In this document: positions 1 to 7,757 of the stretch, one piece after another | Position numbering within the stretch: the stretch's first letter is position 1 | Layout: each line of letters opens with the position of its first letter | Assembly (NCBI RefSeq): GCF_022695985.1 | Contig: NZ_JAAPBF010000059.1 | Location: 1-35,081, forward strand | Reading direction: 5' to 3' | Length of the DNA: 35,081 bases | Source: Streptomyces sp. NP-1717 | Lineage (GTDB): Bacteria; Actinomycetota; Actinomycetes; Streptomycetales; Streptomycetaceae | Program-made: the position numbers and the translations under genes | The notes under the pieces: generated by a model | Seen by the model: the letters and a program-made list of their open reading frames with translations, nothing else | Told to the model about the DNA's origin: nothing | The model's database searches: none

Positions 1-710
1 TGGCTGGCGGTGAACGTCACGGGGCGGTCGCGGGTGACGGCGATGTCGTGGTGGTGCGGGCGGTCGAGCCGGAGTGTCCGCTGGGTGGGGTCGATGCGGA
101 TCTGGGGGACCAGGGTGCGGAGCATCGGGAACAGGCCCTGGTGGGCGATCCGGGATCCCGCCCGTGCGATCGAGTCGTACAGGGAGGGCTCGACGCGCTC
201 CCACTCGTCGGCGAAGGCGGCACTCCAGTAGTCCTCCAGGACGGTGAGTGCGTCTTCGAGGACGGGGAGAGGGTCGGTGAGGATGCTGTTCAGCCGAGCC
301 GCCCGGTCGGCCTCGGTCTGCTGGAGTTCGGCGAGGGCTGTGTCGCGGGCGGTGGGGTCTTCGACGAGGTTGTGTCCGGTGTAGCGGGTGGTGTCGACGA
401 GGGTCTGGGCGAGTTCGGCGGCCAGCAGGGCGGGCGGCAGCGCCCGTACGGCCACGAGCTGGTCTTCGAAGTCGGCATCGTGATCACCTGCCCGGCTTTC
501 GAAGAAGGCCGGGATGTAGTCGGCCACCGCGAGGCCGTGCTCGCGGATCCGCCGGCGCAGGACGGCGGGCAGCCGGCGGCACCGCCGTACCCATGGAACG
601 TGCAGGGCGTGGTGGCCGGGGTCGGTCAGCGCGTGCCAGGAATGGACGGCTTCGAGCAGCGGTGAGACGGAGAAGGCGATGTCCTCCTCGGCCGTCTCGG
701 TGAAACGCAT
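1..710 (-). CDS. DUF5937 / ArsR-type transcriptional regulator, C-terminus cut by window edge
   Basis: The reverse strand reads from an ATG at 710 without a stop to the left edge, giving about 236 residues. It starts MRFTETAEEDIAFSVSPLLE and continues through HSWHALTDPGHHALHVPWVR, the usual N-terminus of actinomycete DUF5937 proteins, which carry an ArsR-like winged helix at the C-terminal end. That DNA-binding part would lie beyond position 1, so the regulator call rests on recognition of the family. The body is Ala/Leu/Asp/Arg rich and helical (for example LLAAELAQTLVDTTRYTGHN), with no signal peptide. The gene is divergent from the YbaK-like gene, and a 12-bp palindrome between them is a plausible autoregulatory operator. 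The ligand is unknown. Confidence 0.72.
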   Translation of the reverse strand, partial: MRFTETAEEDIAFSVSPLLEAVHSWHALTDPGHHALHVPWVRRCRRLPAVLRRRIREHGLAVADYIPAFFESRAGDHDADFEDQLVAVRALPPALLAAELAQTLVDTTRYTGHNLVEDPTARDTALAELQQTEADRAARLNSILTDPLPVLEDALTVLEDYWSAAFADEWERVEPSLYDSIARAGSRIAHQGLFPMLRTLVPQIRIDPTQRTLRLDRPHHHDIAVTRDRPVTFTAS

Positions 711-735
711 GGTGATCACGATTGCAGGATTCCAC

Positions 736-747
736 AATCAGTTGATT
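736..747. promoter_or_regulatory. Candidate operator palindrome AATCA-GT-TGATT
   Basis: A perfect inverted repeat (AATCA, 2-bp centre, TGATT) lies 26 bp upstream of the DUF5937/ArsR start, in an AT-rich patch of an otherwise GC-rich intergenic region. ArsR-family repressors bind short AT-rich palindromes over their own promoters, so autoregulation and control of the divergent gene are plausible. This is inferred from position and symmetry only. Confidence 0.4.
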
Positions 748-835
748 AGATCTCGCCGCATTGTCCAGGCTTGAGACCACGACCGTATTGCCGCAGGTCG
801 TCTCCCTTCCTCTGACCGAAAGCCGCAGGTCGCCC

Positions 836-1306
836 ATGGGTACGTCCGAGACATCCTGGCGAGCTGTGCTGGACGCGGACGGCTGCGCGTACACCGTCCA
901 CGAGCATGCCGCCGCGCACAGCGTCGCCGAGCGCCAGGCACTGCCCTTCCCCTGGACGCAGGCCGTCAAGACACTCGCCTTCACCACCCCGAACGTCCCG
1001 CTCTTGCTCGTGGCGCTGCGGGCGGAGGACCGGGTGGACTTCGCGAACCTCACGGCCGCCACCGGCACCAGCCGCTCCCGGTTGCGCACGGCGGATGCCG
1101 CCCGGCTCGCTGCGGAGGGCCTGGTTCCCGGTGGCGTCCCGCCGGTCAGCCACCGGCCCGGAGTGTCGTGCCTGATCGACACCGCGGTCGCCGAACCGGC
1201 CCGGCCCGTCTACTGCGGCGCCGGATCAGCCGACCGCACCCTCCAGATCGACTCCGCAGTCCTGGCCCGCCTCCCGCGCGCCCAGGTGGCACCCGTGTCC
1301 CGGTAG
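836..1306 (+). CDS. YbaK/EbsC-type aminoacyl-tRNA deacylase-like protein
   Basis: The 156-residue product resembles the YbaK/prolyl-tRNA editing domain, which hydrolyses mischarged aminoacyl-tRNA. Typical blocks are YTVHEHAAAHSVAERQAL near the N-terminus, AVKTLAFTTPN followed by the strand VPLLLVALRAEDRVD, and a late GVSCLIDTAVAEPARPVYCGAG block, the usual order in stand-alone YbaK proteins. ATG 836 is chosen because family similarity begins just after it (SWRAVLDADGCAYTVHEH). A TTG at 761 in frame would add 25 residues unlike the family. It is transcribed away from the ArsR-type gene. The substrate amino acid cannot be read from the sequence. Confidence 0.7.
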   Translation: MGTSETSWRAVLDADGCAYTVHEHAAAHSVAERQALPFPWTQAVKTLAFTTPNVPLLLVALRAEDRVDFANLTAATGTSRSRLRTADAARLAAEGLVPGGVPPVSHRPGVSCLIDTAVAEPARPVYCGAGSADRTLQIDSAVLARLPRAQVAPVSR

Positions 1307-1414
1307 CCGCCCCGGCCGATCCCGGTTCACGCCGGGCCCGCCCGCCCACGTACAGCAAGCACGCGCCACGCACCCTCAGTGGCGGCACAGCAGAAAATCA
1401 AGGAGTACCGGTCC

Positions 1415-2046
1415 ATGGTGACCACCGAAAGCCTTCTCGCGTTCGCCGCGATGTCCCTCGTCGTGATCGCGATCCCCGGCCCGAGCGTCCTGTTCGTCGT
1501 CGGCCGCGCCCTCGCCCACGGCCGTCGCACCGCGCTCGCCACGGTCCTGGGCAACCTCCTCGGCTGCTATGCCCTCGTCCTCGCTGTCGCCCTCGGTCTG
1601 GGCGCCCTGGTCCAGAGTTCAGCCACCGTGTTCACGGCGGTGAAACTGGCCGGTGCCGCCTACCTCGTCTACCTCGGCGTTCAGGCGTCCGCCACCGTGA
1701 CCGCCTGCGAACCGACCTGACAGCCGAGGAAGGTGAGCGGCGCAGCGATCTGCGGACCGTCCTGGACGGCCTCCTCGTCGGCGCCATCAACCCCAAGGGC
1801 CTGGTCTTCTTCGCTGCGGTCCTCCCGCAGTTCGTCAACCACGACGCCGGGCGTATCCCGCTGCAGATGATGGTCCTCGGCCTGATCCCGGCCGGCATCG
1901 GCCTCTGCGACACCGTCTGGGGTCTGAGCGCGTCGACCGCCCGGACCTGGCTCGCCGGCTCCGACCGCCGCCTGTCGATGATTGGCGGTGCGGGCGGTAT
2001 CGCACTGATCGGCCTCGGGCTCGCCGTCGCCACCACCCGCCACTGA
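1415..2046 (+). pseudogene. LysE/RhtB-family amino-acid exporter, interrupted by a one-base frameshift
   Basis: The reading frame from ATG 1415 (AAGGAG about 10 bp upstream) encodes a LysE-type membrane protein: VVIAIPGPSVLFVVGRALAHG, then hydrophobic helices up to AAYLVYLGVQA. At about 1687 the frame runs into non-family residues and a stop at 1718-1720. The adjacent forward frame resumes the family exactly (VRHRDRLRTDLTAEE, then AINPKGLVFFAAVLPQFV and two more membrane helices) to the stop at 2046. Restoring one G at GCG^TCC rebuilds a normal protein of about 210 residues. LysE proteins export amino acids or similar metabolites. Either the gene is inactivated or the base call is wrong; the rest shows no decay. 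Confidence 0.8.
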
Positions 2047-2264
2047 CCGTCACCGGGCTACTACCCTCCAACGACGTGGCTTGCCATCACCGGTTCTTGC
2101 TGAACGGCCGTCGGGGGCAACGTGGTTGCGCCCGCGCTGGAAACCGGCGAACCGACCGCGTCGCCAGACGATCTTCTCCTCAGGCTGCCGCCCACGACCA
2201 GCGTGAGCACCCCGGAAGACCGTCACATCAGCCCTTTGACGTGCGAATTCAAGTTGGCGGAGGC

Positions 2265-3947
2265 TCACTGCACCTCTTCTCGCCTGCGAGGCTCGGGGAT
2301 GCCTAGCTCGATAGGTGGGCGGTGCGCTTTTCGCTGGGTGTCTTCGCGCTTGGCGCGGAGGAGCTGGAGGGTGAGGTCAAGCCCTTCGATCTCTCCGCCC
2401 CAGCCTTCGGCCTGGGCGCGGGCCCTGCGGGCGATGAGGTCGGCTTCGAGGTCGTCGAGGCGGCTGATCATCTTCGAGCTGACTTGGAGCATCGGACATC
2501 GAATGCAGGCGTGTTCGTGCTGGCAGGGGGTGCCATAGGGGCGCCCGCAGGCACCGAGTTCGACCTTGCGCTTGTCGAAGTGCTCTTCGAATGCGTTCCA
2601 CTCGTCGGTGGTGACGTTGCGGTACTCGTGGTCAGGGCGGAGCCGACGGCGTTCGTTGAGGTGAGCGAGGTAGTGACGGATGACGTCTTCGTCGAACACG
2701 GCGACGTAGCCGCAGGTGGTCTGGATGTTGAGGTGGCCGAGCAGCGTGGCGCCAATATGAATGGGCAGTCCGCTGTTTACGAGCTCGGTGGTGAAGATGC
2801 TGCGGAAGTCGTGCGGAGTGAACTTGACCAAGTGGAAAGCGGGATGGCGTTCAGCGAGGTCCTCGCAGCACCGTGCGAGCATGTGCAAGACGGTGAAAGG
2901 GCTGATCACGCTGCGTGTGGAGCCGATCTTGCGCTGGAACAGGAAAGGCATGGGCGGGCTCCAGACCTTGTCGTGCGGGTCGAAGCGTCGCAGAACCGGG
3001 ACCGGCCTGCCGTCGCGGGTGTGCCGACGAATGATGGTTGCGATTACGTGGAACAGCTCGGCGGACATCGGGATGACGCGCTCGCGGTCGGTTTTGGACG
3101 GGCTGATGACCAAGAGGGCGACCATCTCGCCGTTGCAGCGCTGGTAATGGCGGATGCTGAGGTGGCTGACCTCGCACAACTCCTCGATCCGGACGCCTGA
3201 GTGGCGGAGGGTTTCGACTGAGGCCCAGTCCCAGAACGCGGTCTCTTCCTCGGCTTCGATCTGGATCAACTGCCCGATGTCATCGCGGACGCGGACGGGC
3301 GTTCGGTGGCCGCTGCGGATGCGGGTGAGGTCCTCCTGCGTCTGGACACGGCGATAGGTGCGGCCATCGTGAGTGAATGACGTGTTGGCGGCGGCTGCTG
3401 ATGCCTGTTCCAGGAGAGTGCGGGTGCGGTCGTAGCGTTCTTCGACGTGCCGGACGAGCAGGGGCAGGAGGGGTTGGCGCTGGCGGGTTCGGTCGGCGGA
3501 CCGCTCGTTGATCCGGCGGCGGCGCTTGGCTAGTCCGCGTAGTTCGCTGGGCGGGACGGGGCATGAGGCGACCCAAGGGCCCCATTGTTCAGGTTCGTCG
3601 GCGGCCCAGGTGTGCAGGTCGTAGTAGAAGCTGCGGACGGCGATGACGATGGTGTCGACACCGATGCGGGGTTTGCCGTCGTGACGTACGCCGATCTGTC
3701 GGCGCCACGTGCTGTAGAGGTCGGCAGGAATGTTGAGGTCGGCTTGCTCGGGGTTGATCTCCTCGATGCGGGCCCAGAAGTGGTGGGCGACGTGGCGGAC
3801 GAGGTGGACCAGGGAGGCGTAGTCGGTGTCGGACCTGCGGCGGTGGAAGTAGTCGAGCAGGAGCCGGCGGACGCTCCGGTTGCGGATGGTGTGACGATCG
3901 ACGAGCTCCTCGAGTGTGAGCTGACCGCGGTGCAGGGCCTGATGCAT
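2265..3947 (-). CDS. Large tyrosine recombinase / site-specific integrase
   Basis: A tyrosine recombinase of about 560 residues. Catalytic motifs are visible in order: arginine in LRHSGVRIEELCEVSHLSI, a lysine-bearing strand LLVISPSKTDRERVIPM, the H-x-x-R box in FTPHDFRSIFTTELV, and GHLNIQTTCGYVAVFDED with the second histidine and the nucleophilic tyrosine. The C-terminus has a Cys/His cluster (CGRPYGTPCQHEHACIRCP) that could bind zinc, as in the large actinobacterial recombinases of transposon/ICE type. ATG 3947 is the first clear start beyond the upstream small gene. The frame is open to a GTG at 4097, so up to 50 more residues are possible. The small protein just upstream is probably co-transcribed. 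Recombination substrate unknown. Confidence 0.85.
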   Translation of the reverse strand: MHQALHRGQLTLEELVDRHTIRNRSVRRLLLDYFHRRRSDTDYASLVHLVRHVAHHFWARIEEINPEQADLNIPADLYSTWRRQIGVRHDGKPRIGVDTIVIAVRSFYYDLHTWAADEPEQWGPWVASCPVPPSELRGLAKRRRRINERSADRTRQRQPLLPLLVRHVEERYDRTRTLLEQASAAAANTSFTHDGRTYRRVQTQEDLTRIRSGHRTPVRVRDDIGQLIQIEAEEETAFWDWASVETLRHSGVRIEELCEVSHLSIRHYQRCNGEMVALLVISPSKTDRERVIPMSAELFHVIATIIRRHTRDGRPVPVLRRFDPHDKVWSPPMPFLFQRKIGSTRSVISPFTVLHMLARCCEDLAERHPAFHLVKFTPHDFRSIFTTELVNSGLPIHIGATLLGHLNIQTTCGYVAVFDEDVIRHYLAHLNERRRLRPDHEYRNVTTDEWNAFEEHFDKRKVELGACGRPYGTPCQHEHACIRCPMLQVSSKMISRLDDLEADLIARRARAQAEGWGGEIEGLDLTLQLLRAKREDTQRKAHRPPIELGIPEPRRREEVQ

Positions 3948-4003
3948 GGTGGCGGGCGTGCTGGCAGGGAATCGGCCGGACGATCCGCACCCCCGCCGCT
4001 CAC

Positions 4004-4240
4004 CTACGGCTCTCCGGACTCCAGCTCCCGCGCCCGGCCGCGCAGGGCCATTCGATCGGCAGGACCGGATGCCGGCGTCGACCAGTACGGATGCCACCAG
4101 ATCTGCGCGGACAGCCTGATCAGCCGCCGCCGCAGCACCGTCGTGCCGCTGCGGCGAGCCGGCTCCGCGAGCGCCCGGTAGGCGCGGTCCCAGGCACGTT
4201 GCGAGGCCACTAGATCATCGGGAAAGCCAACACCGTTCAT
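4004..4240 (-). CDS. Small hypothetical protein paired with the recombinase
   Basis: A 78-residue protein, start MNGVGFPDDLVASQRAWDR, with a GAAGGG ribosome site directly upstream of ATG 4240. It is rich in Arg, Ala and Trp (RRRLIRLSAQIWWHPYWS), predicted helical, with no membrane segment. It ends 57 bp before the recombinase ATG (or overlaps it if the GTG at 4097 is used), so the two are very likely one operon. Small basic proteins next to large recombinases often act as accessory factors, but no motif proves that here. Function unknown. Confidence 0.55.
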   Translation of the reverse strand: MNGVGFPDDLVASQRAWDRAYRALAEPARRSGTTVLRRRLIRLSAQIWWHPYWSTPASGPADRMALRGRARELESGEP

Positions 4241-4292
4241 CCCTTCATTAGATCACTTGTTCGAATAGTTTGCTGCGTGGGCCGTTTCACTA

Positions 4293-4310
4293 GTGCTGTG
4301 ACCGGGATGG
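4293..4310 (+). repeat. Left terminal inverted repeat of the IS630-like element
   Basis: It begins GTGCTGTGACCGGG and is preceded by TA within CACTAGTG. It pairs with the reverse complement of 6002-6018 at 14 of 18 positions with one gap. No comparable match was seen close to the transposase stop (about 4760-4808), which is why the element end is placed here. Confidence 0.55.
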
Positions 4311-4374
4311 TCCACCGTGACCGGAAGGCGGCTCGCGGGACGAGCGCACGCGCAACGGCTGGTATTACTGGGGC

Positions 4375-4752
4375 ATGCAGGAAGAGACGGCACGCTCCGC
4401 GATCGACACGTTCATCTCCGCGTTCAACGCCTCGGACGACAGCTATGTGACTACTCTGCTCTCCCAGTCCCTGACCTCAGACGTGGTCTTCTGGGGGCCG
4501 TTGGGCCGCAGCGAAGGAATCGCGGCGGTTGAGCGGTTCGTGCTGGACATCCGGCGCCACCCGGCGGGGACCGGCACGATGGTGCGCTGCTCAGCGGTGG
4601 ACATGCCTGACGAGTGGGCCCGGTACCAGTGGGTCTTCACCACGCCGGACAGAGGCCCCCGCCTGGCGGGAACGGACGTCGTCCATCTGCGGAGGAGCCT
4701 CATCGACCAAGTCATCGTCTTTGCGGGGGAGATCGAGCCGTCCGCCTCCTGA
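4375..4752 (+). CDS. NTF2/SnoaL-like small protein
   Basis: A 125-residue protein with the layout of the SnoaL/NTF2 cone fold: N-terminal helix (ARSAIDTFISAFNASD), a strand-helix section SDVVFWGPLGRSEGIAAVERFV, and C-terminal strands with WARYQWVFTT and a late LIDQVIVFAGEI. This fold is used by ketosteroid-isomerase-like enzymes, polyketide cyclases and many ligand-binding proteins of unknown role, so no reaction can be assigned. It lies between the inverted repeats of the IS630-like element, convergent to the transposase with 56 bp between the stops. The product starts MQEETARSAIDT at ATG 4375. Confidence 0.72.
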   Translation: MQEETARSAIDTFISAFNASDDSYVTTLLSQSLTSDVVFWGPLGRSEGIAAVERFVLDIRRHPAGTGTMVRCSAVDMPDEWARYQWVFTTPDRGPRLAGTDVVHLRRSLIDQVIVFAGEIEPSAS

Positions 4753-4808
4753 GTCATCCTTCTGTCGCTGTCCTTCTCCTGAACTCCGGGGCTGCGGTTC
4801 GCGGTCGG

Positions 4809-5972
4809 TCAGGCTGCGGCGTTGAGGGAGCGTCCGCCCCAGCGGATGCCCTTCTCGCTGCGGATGCGGGCGCGTTCCTTGCGCTGGGCGGCAAGTACGT
4901 CGGGGTGGCGGGCGTTGGCGTTGGCGTTGCGCCAGCGCAGGTAGCGGTGCAGTGCCTGGGTTTGCGTGGGGTGGCTGCGGTGGTGGGAGTTGGTCAGGGG
5001 GAACTGCCGCAGCGGGCCGAAGTGGGCCTCGATCGGGTTGGCCCAGGATGCGTAGGTCGGGGTGAAGCACAGCTCGACCTTGTTCTTCTTCGCCCAGCGG
5101 GGGATGTCGGCGCCGGTGTGGGCGGAGAGGTTGTCCAGGATGATGTAGATCGGGGCGCCGTCGGGTCGGGCGGCGCAGATCGACTTCAGCGCGGCCAGGG
5201 TGTTGGCGGTTCCCTTGCGGCGGCGGTTGACGCCCCACGGGCGGTCGTCGCCCACGGAGTAGCAGCCGTGGAAGTAGGTGACGCCGTGGGTGCGGCGGTA
5301 GGTCGCCGGCAGCCGGTTGGGCTTGCCCTGCCTCGCCCAGCAGGAGCCCGCGATGGGCCGGATCCCCAACGGCCCGAACTCGTCGAAGGCGAAGACCCGG
5401 TCCGGGAAGCGGTCCAGAACCTGCTCGATCCGGTCGAGCTTGGCGTCGCGATGAGGGTCGGGTGATTCCTTCCATGTCTTGGTGCGCTGGAAGGTGATGC
5501 CGCGGCGCCGGAGCAGGCACCGTAAGGCTTCACGGCCGATGCGGATGACACGTCCGTGCACGTCCCGCAGGTAGGCGGCGAGTTTGCGGATCGACCAACG
5601 GGTGAAGGGCTGGCCGAGCCTGGTGGGGCGGGCGGTGGCCGTCCGGATGACGAAGTCCTCGTCGTCCGGGGTGAGCAGGCGGGGACGGCCTCCCGCCCAC
5701 TGAGGGTCCAGGCAGGCCAGGCCGATCTCGTTGAAGCGGTGGATCACGTCGCGCACGGTGTCCTCATCGGCCCGGACCAGCTGGGCGATCACCGGCGCCC
5801 GGTTTTCGCCCGCCGAAGCGAGCAGTATCATCGCCCGCCGGTAACGCGCCGAACTCGTGCTGCCCCGGCGCACGATCTGCTTCAGCTTCTGCCCCTCCTT
5901 GTCGGTCAATCTGCGTACACGGACAGGGTCAGCCACCGCGCCTCCAGCGGTCGAATGGACGTCACCGCACAT
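4809..5972 (-). CDS. IS630-family transposase
   Basis: A 387-residue DDE transposase. The N-terminal half holds helix-turn-helix domains (RYRRAMILLASAGENRAPVI and KLAAYLRDVHGRVIRIGREA). The catalytic DDE residues sit in FAFDEFGPLGIRP, IYIILDNLSAHTG and ANPIEAHFGPLRQFPL, the order and spacing of IS630/Tc1-mariner enzymes. The frame is intact and full length, so the element could be active. ATG 5972 is used; an in-frame GTG at 5933 (VADPVRVRRL) is an alternative. The right terminal repeat lies about 30 bp upstream of the start. Confidence 0.92.
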   Translation of the reverse strand: MCGDVHSTAGGAVADPVRVRRLTDKEGQKLKQIVRRGSTSSARYRRAMILLASAGENRAPVIAQLVRADEDTVRDVIHRFNEIGLACLDPQWAGGRPRLLTPDDEDFVIRTATARPTRLGQPFTRWSIRKLAAYLRDVHGRVIRIGREALRCLLRRRGITFQRTKTWKESPDPHRDAKLDRIEQVLDRFPDRVFAFDEFGPLGIRPIAGSCWARQGKPNRLPATYRRTHGVTYFHGCYSVGDDRPWGVNRRRKGTANTLAALKSICAARPDGAPIYIILDNLSAHTGADIPRWAKKNKVELCFTPTYASWANPIEAHFGPLRQFPLTNSHHRSHPTQTQALHRYLRWRNANANARHPDVLAAQRKERARIRSEKGIRWGGRSLNAAA

Positions 5973-6001
5973 CCAACCGTCACGACCACCAACTCGGCGA
6001 A

Positions 6002-6018
6002 CCTACGCGGTACAACAC
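6002..6018 (-). repeat. Right terminal inverted repeat of the IS630-like element
   Basis: On the reverse strand it reads GTGTTGTACCGCGTAGG. It is followed on the forward strand by TA and then GTGAGCGG, completing a CTAG target with the left flank. It lies upstream of the transposase start, where the transposase promoter would be expected. Confidence 0.55.
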
Positions 6019-6255
6019 TAGTGAGCGGCCGGCCAATGAAGACCGGGACGCATCCCCTGAGGAACCGGCAACGTAATCGGCTACGCCACCACAACGTCGG
6101 CGGGCCGCCGGACGGGAGCGGCCGGTTCGCCTCTCTCCAGTTCTGTCCTTTGACAGCGAAGATAGTCGGGCGGAGGACGCTGACGTGCGACGACTAAGTA
6201 GGGTGTCAATGATTCCTCTCATGGTTCCCGGCTATGCGGGACGCAACCTGGGCGG

Positions 6256-6738
6256 TCACGTGTAGGCCAGGAGCCTCCCGGCGATCGTGACTCCGGTCCA
6301 CGAGGTGAGGGAGACGACAGCGGCGCAGCGGGCGGCGATGGGAGTTGGCTGGTTGGTGTCCCAGTCGGCCACGTTGCGGTAGGTCCGTCGGTGGAAGATC
6401 AGGATGTTGATTCCGGCGATGAGGAGGAGGCCGAGTTTCCAGGGGGCGCTGCCTCGGTCGGCGATGAGGTTCGCGCCGGGCAGAAACATGGCCACCCCGG
6501 TGACGGCCGCGATCACGAAGCCGACGTGGGACAGGCGCAGCAGGTAGTTGGCTGCCGTCGTCACCCGTAACATCTGCTGGCCGACGCCGAGCAATCGGAG
6601 GTCGAAGGCGGCGGCCGGGCCGATGAGGAGGGCGATGCCGACGATGTGGATGCTTTCGAGGACCGGATACAGGTAGGCCGTACTGCGGACGGTCTCGGCG
6701 AGCCAGGTGTCCTCCAGCCAGGAGAAGACGTTGTTCAT
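6256..6738 (-). CDS. DUF6644-like integral membrane protein
   Basis: A 160-residue protein from ATG 6738 (MNNVFSWLEDTWLAETVRST). Four hydrophobic helices are visible, including HIVGIALLIGPAAAFDLRLL, VGFVIAAVTGVAMFLPGAN, LGLLLIAGINILIFHRR and a C-terminal AAVVSLTSWTGVTIAGRLL. The opening WLAETVRSTAYLYPVLESIH is typical of the DUF6644 family, whose function is not established. It starts 11 bp after the DUF6152-like gene ends, so the two form an operon; the pairing suggests a joint role at the membrane. Confidence 0.72.
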   Translation of the reverse strand: MNNVFSWLEDTWLAETVRSTAYLYPVLESIHIVGIALLIGPAAAFDLRLLGVGQQMLRVTTAANYLLRLSHVGFVIAAVTGVAMFLPGANLIADRGSAPWKLGLLLIAGINILIFHRRTYRNVADWDTNQPTPIAARCAAVVSLTSWTGVTIAGRLLAYT

Positions 6739-6749
6739 CGCCGGCACCG

Positions 6750-7469
6750 TCACATTCGGCGCGAGCGTGCGCGCAGGTAGAGAGCCCCACCGGCGATGAC
6801 GGCGACCGTGAGGGCGCCGACCCCTGCCCACACCGCCGTCGGTGAGGAGTTCTCGGAGTCCGCTGCGGCCGACGGCGAGTCCTGGCCGGCGTCGGCGGAC
6901 GGCCCGTCGCCCTGCGGGTAGGGGACCGGGAGCGGGGTGGCGGGGAGTTCTTCGTTGAGGACCTGGTTGACGGGCTGCCCGTCGTCGACCCAGAACACCA
7001 CGGGGCGGAACTCATCGGTGTGGCTCTTGCCGATGTATCCGACGGCTTCGATGCGCTCGCCATCGTCGAGCTCGCGGTCCAGGCCCCACATCGAGGTGAA
7101 GCTCGGCGGGGCGATGGTGACGGCCAGGTCGTCGTGCGAACCGGTATAGGAGGGTGCGGCGTTGATCGGGTCGCTGTCGGCGGCGTCCCGCAGCCCTTCC
7201 GGCAGTTCGTGCTCGGGTGTTTCGGCGGGGAGGCCGTCTTCGACGGTGACGGTGAAGTAGGAGTGCGGCTCGCCGAAGCGGACCTGCGAGACGGTGCCGG
7301 CGATGTAGTAGAGGCGGTCGGTGTCGAAGTCGTCGAACCCGTGGTGCGCCTGGGCGGTGCCCGCCGAGTAGGCGAGGAGCACCGTCGCCGAGAGCAGGGA
7401 GGCTGTCGCCAGCCCTGCGCGGCGGACGCGGGTGCGGGCCGGGGGTGTCGAGGTCGTGGTCAAGCGCAT
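6750..7469 (-). CDS. DUF6152-like secreted, membrane-anchored protein
   Basis: A 239-residue protein from ATG 7469 (GGAAGGAC upstream). It has an N-terminal signal peptide with a likely AQA cleavage site just before HHGFDDFDTDRLYYIAGTVS, a beta-rich middle (VRFGEPHSYFTVTVEDG, then WGLDRELDDGERIEAVGYIG), a Pro/Ser/Asp-rich linker, and a C-terminal helix (AVWAGVGALTVAVIAGGALY) followed by Arg residues. The A-H-H-G start after the signal peptide and the OB-like strand pattern are characteristic of DUF6152, a family without a defined function. First gene of a two-gene operon with the DUF6644-like protein. A conserved 25-bp promoter motif lies 82 bp upstream. Confidence 0.75.
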   Translation of the reverse strand: MRLTTTSTPPARTRVRRAGLATASLLSATVLLAYSAGTAQAHHGFDDFDTDRLYYIAGTVSQVRFGEPHSYFTVTVEDGLPAETPEHELPEGLRDAADSDPINAAPSYTGSHDDLAVTIAPPSFTSMWGLDRELDDGERIEAVGYIGKSHTDEFRPVVFWVDDGQPVNQVLNEELPATPLPVPYPQGDGPSADAGQDSPSAAADSENSSPTAVWAGVGALTVAVIAGGALYLRARSRRM

Positions 7470-7550
7470 GCTGAGTCGGTCCTTCCGGGCTGCCGGGGGT
7501 GTTCGGCATCCAGCGAACCGCCTCTCGCGGGCGGGAAGGAGTCCCTGCCG

Positions 7551-7575
7551 AGGGGTGCCCTGGCAGTACACCCTT
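7551..7575. promoter_or_regulatory. Copy A of a 25-bp motif shared by two divergent promoters
   Basis: The 3' half reads CAGTACACCCTT and the block starts AGGGGTGC. It matches the block at 11124-11148 at 21 of 25 positions without gaps. Both copies lie between divergent genes in the same redox cluster, one of them beside the MmyB-like regulator gene. This is the expected signature of an operator for a cluster-specific regulator, or of a shared promoter. Confidence 0.6.
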
Positions 7576-7757
7576 CACAAGGAACTCCCTCCCGTCTGGG
7601 GATCGCGATTGGCTGTCCGGTGATGAGCCATCCCGCCGCTACCGCCTGATCCCGTGGCCAACTCCCCTCTGCCGTATCGGACTTCCCCGGCCGGGGGCAG
7701 GGCGCATCAGTGGCAGTCACTCCGTCCACCTGCACGAAATCCGGAAAGGTCAACAGA

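Larger units (their letters stand above)
4293..6018. mobile_element. IS630-like element enclosing an NTF2-like passenger gene
   Basis: The ends are inferred from inverted repeats at 4293-4310 and 6002-6018, which match at 14 of 18 positions with one gap and begin GTGCTGT / GTGTTGT. Both are flanked by the dinucleotide TA (4291-4292 and 6019-6020). The reconstructed empty site is CAC-TA-GTG, containing CTAG, and IS630-family elements are known to insert at TA (often CTAG) and duplicate it. The only transposase inside is the IS630-type gene at 4809-5972. The element is longer (1726 bp) than a usual IS630 (about 1.1-1.2 kb), because it also contains the 4375-4752 gene on the opposite strand. Confidence 0.6.

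Noticed and set aside
4752..4808. Left end of the IS630-like element directly after the transposase stop
   Set aside because: No sequence resembling the right terminal repeat was found there, whereas a good match with the TA/CTAG context occurs at 4293.
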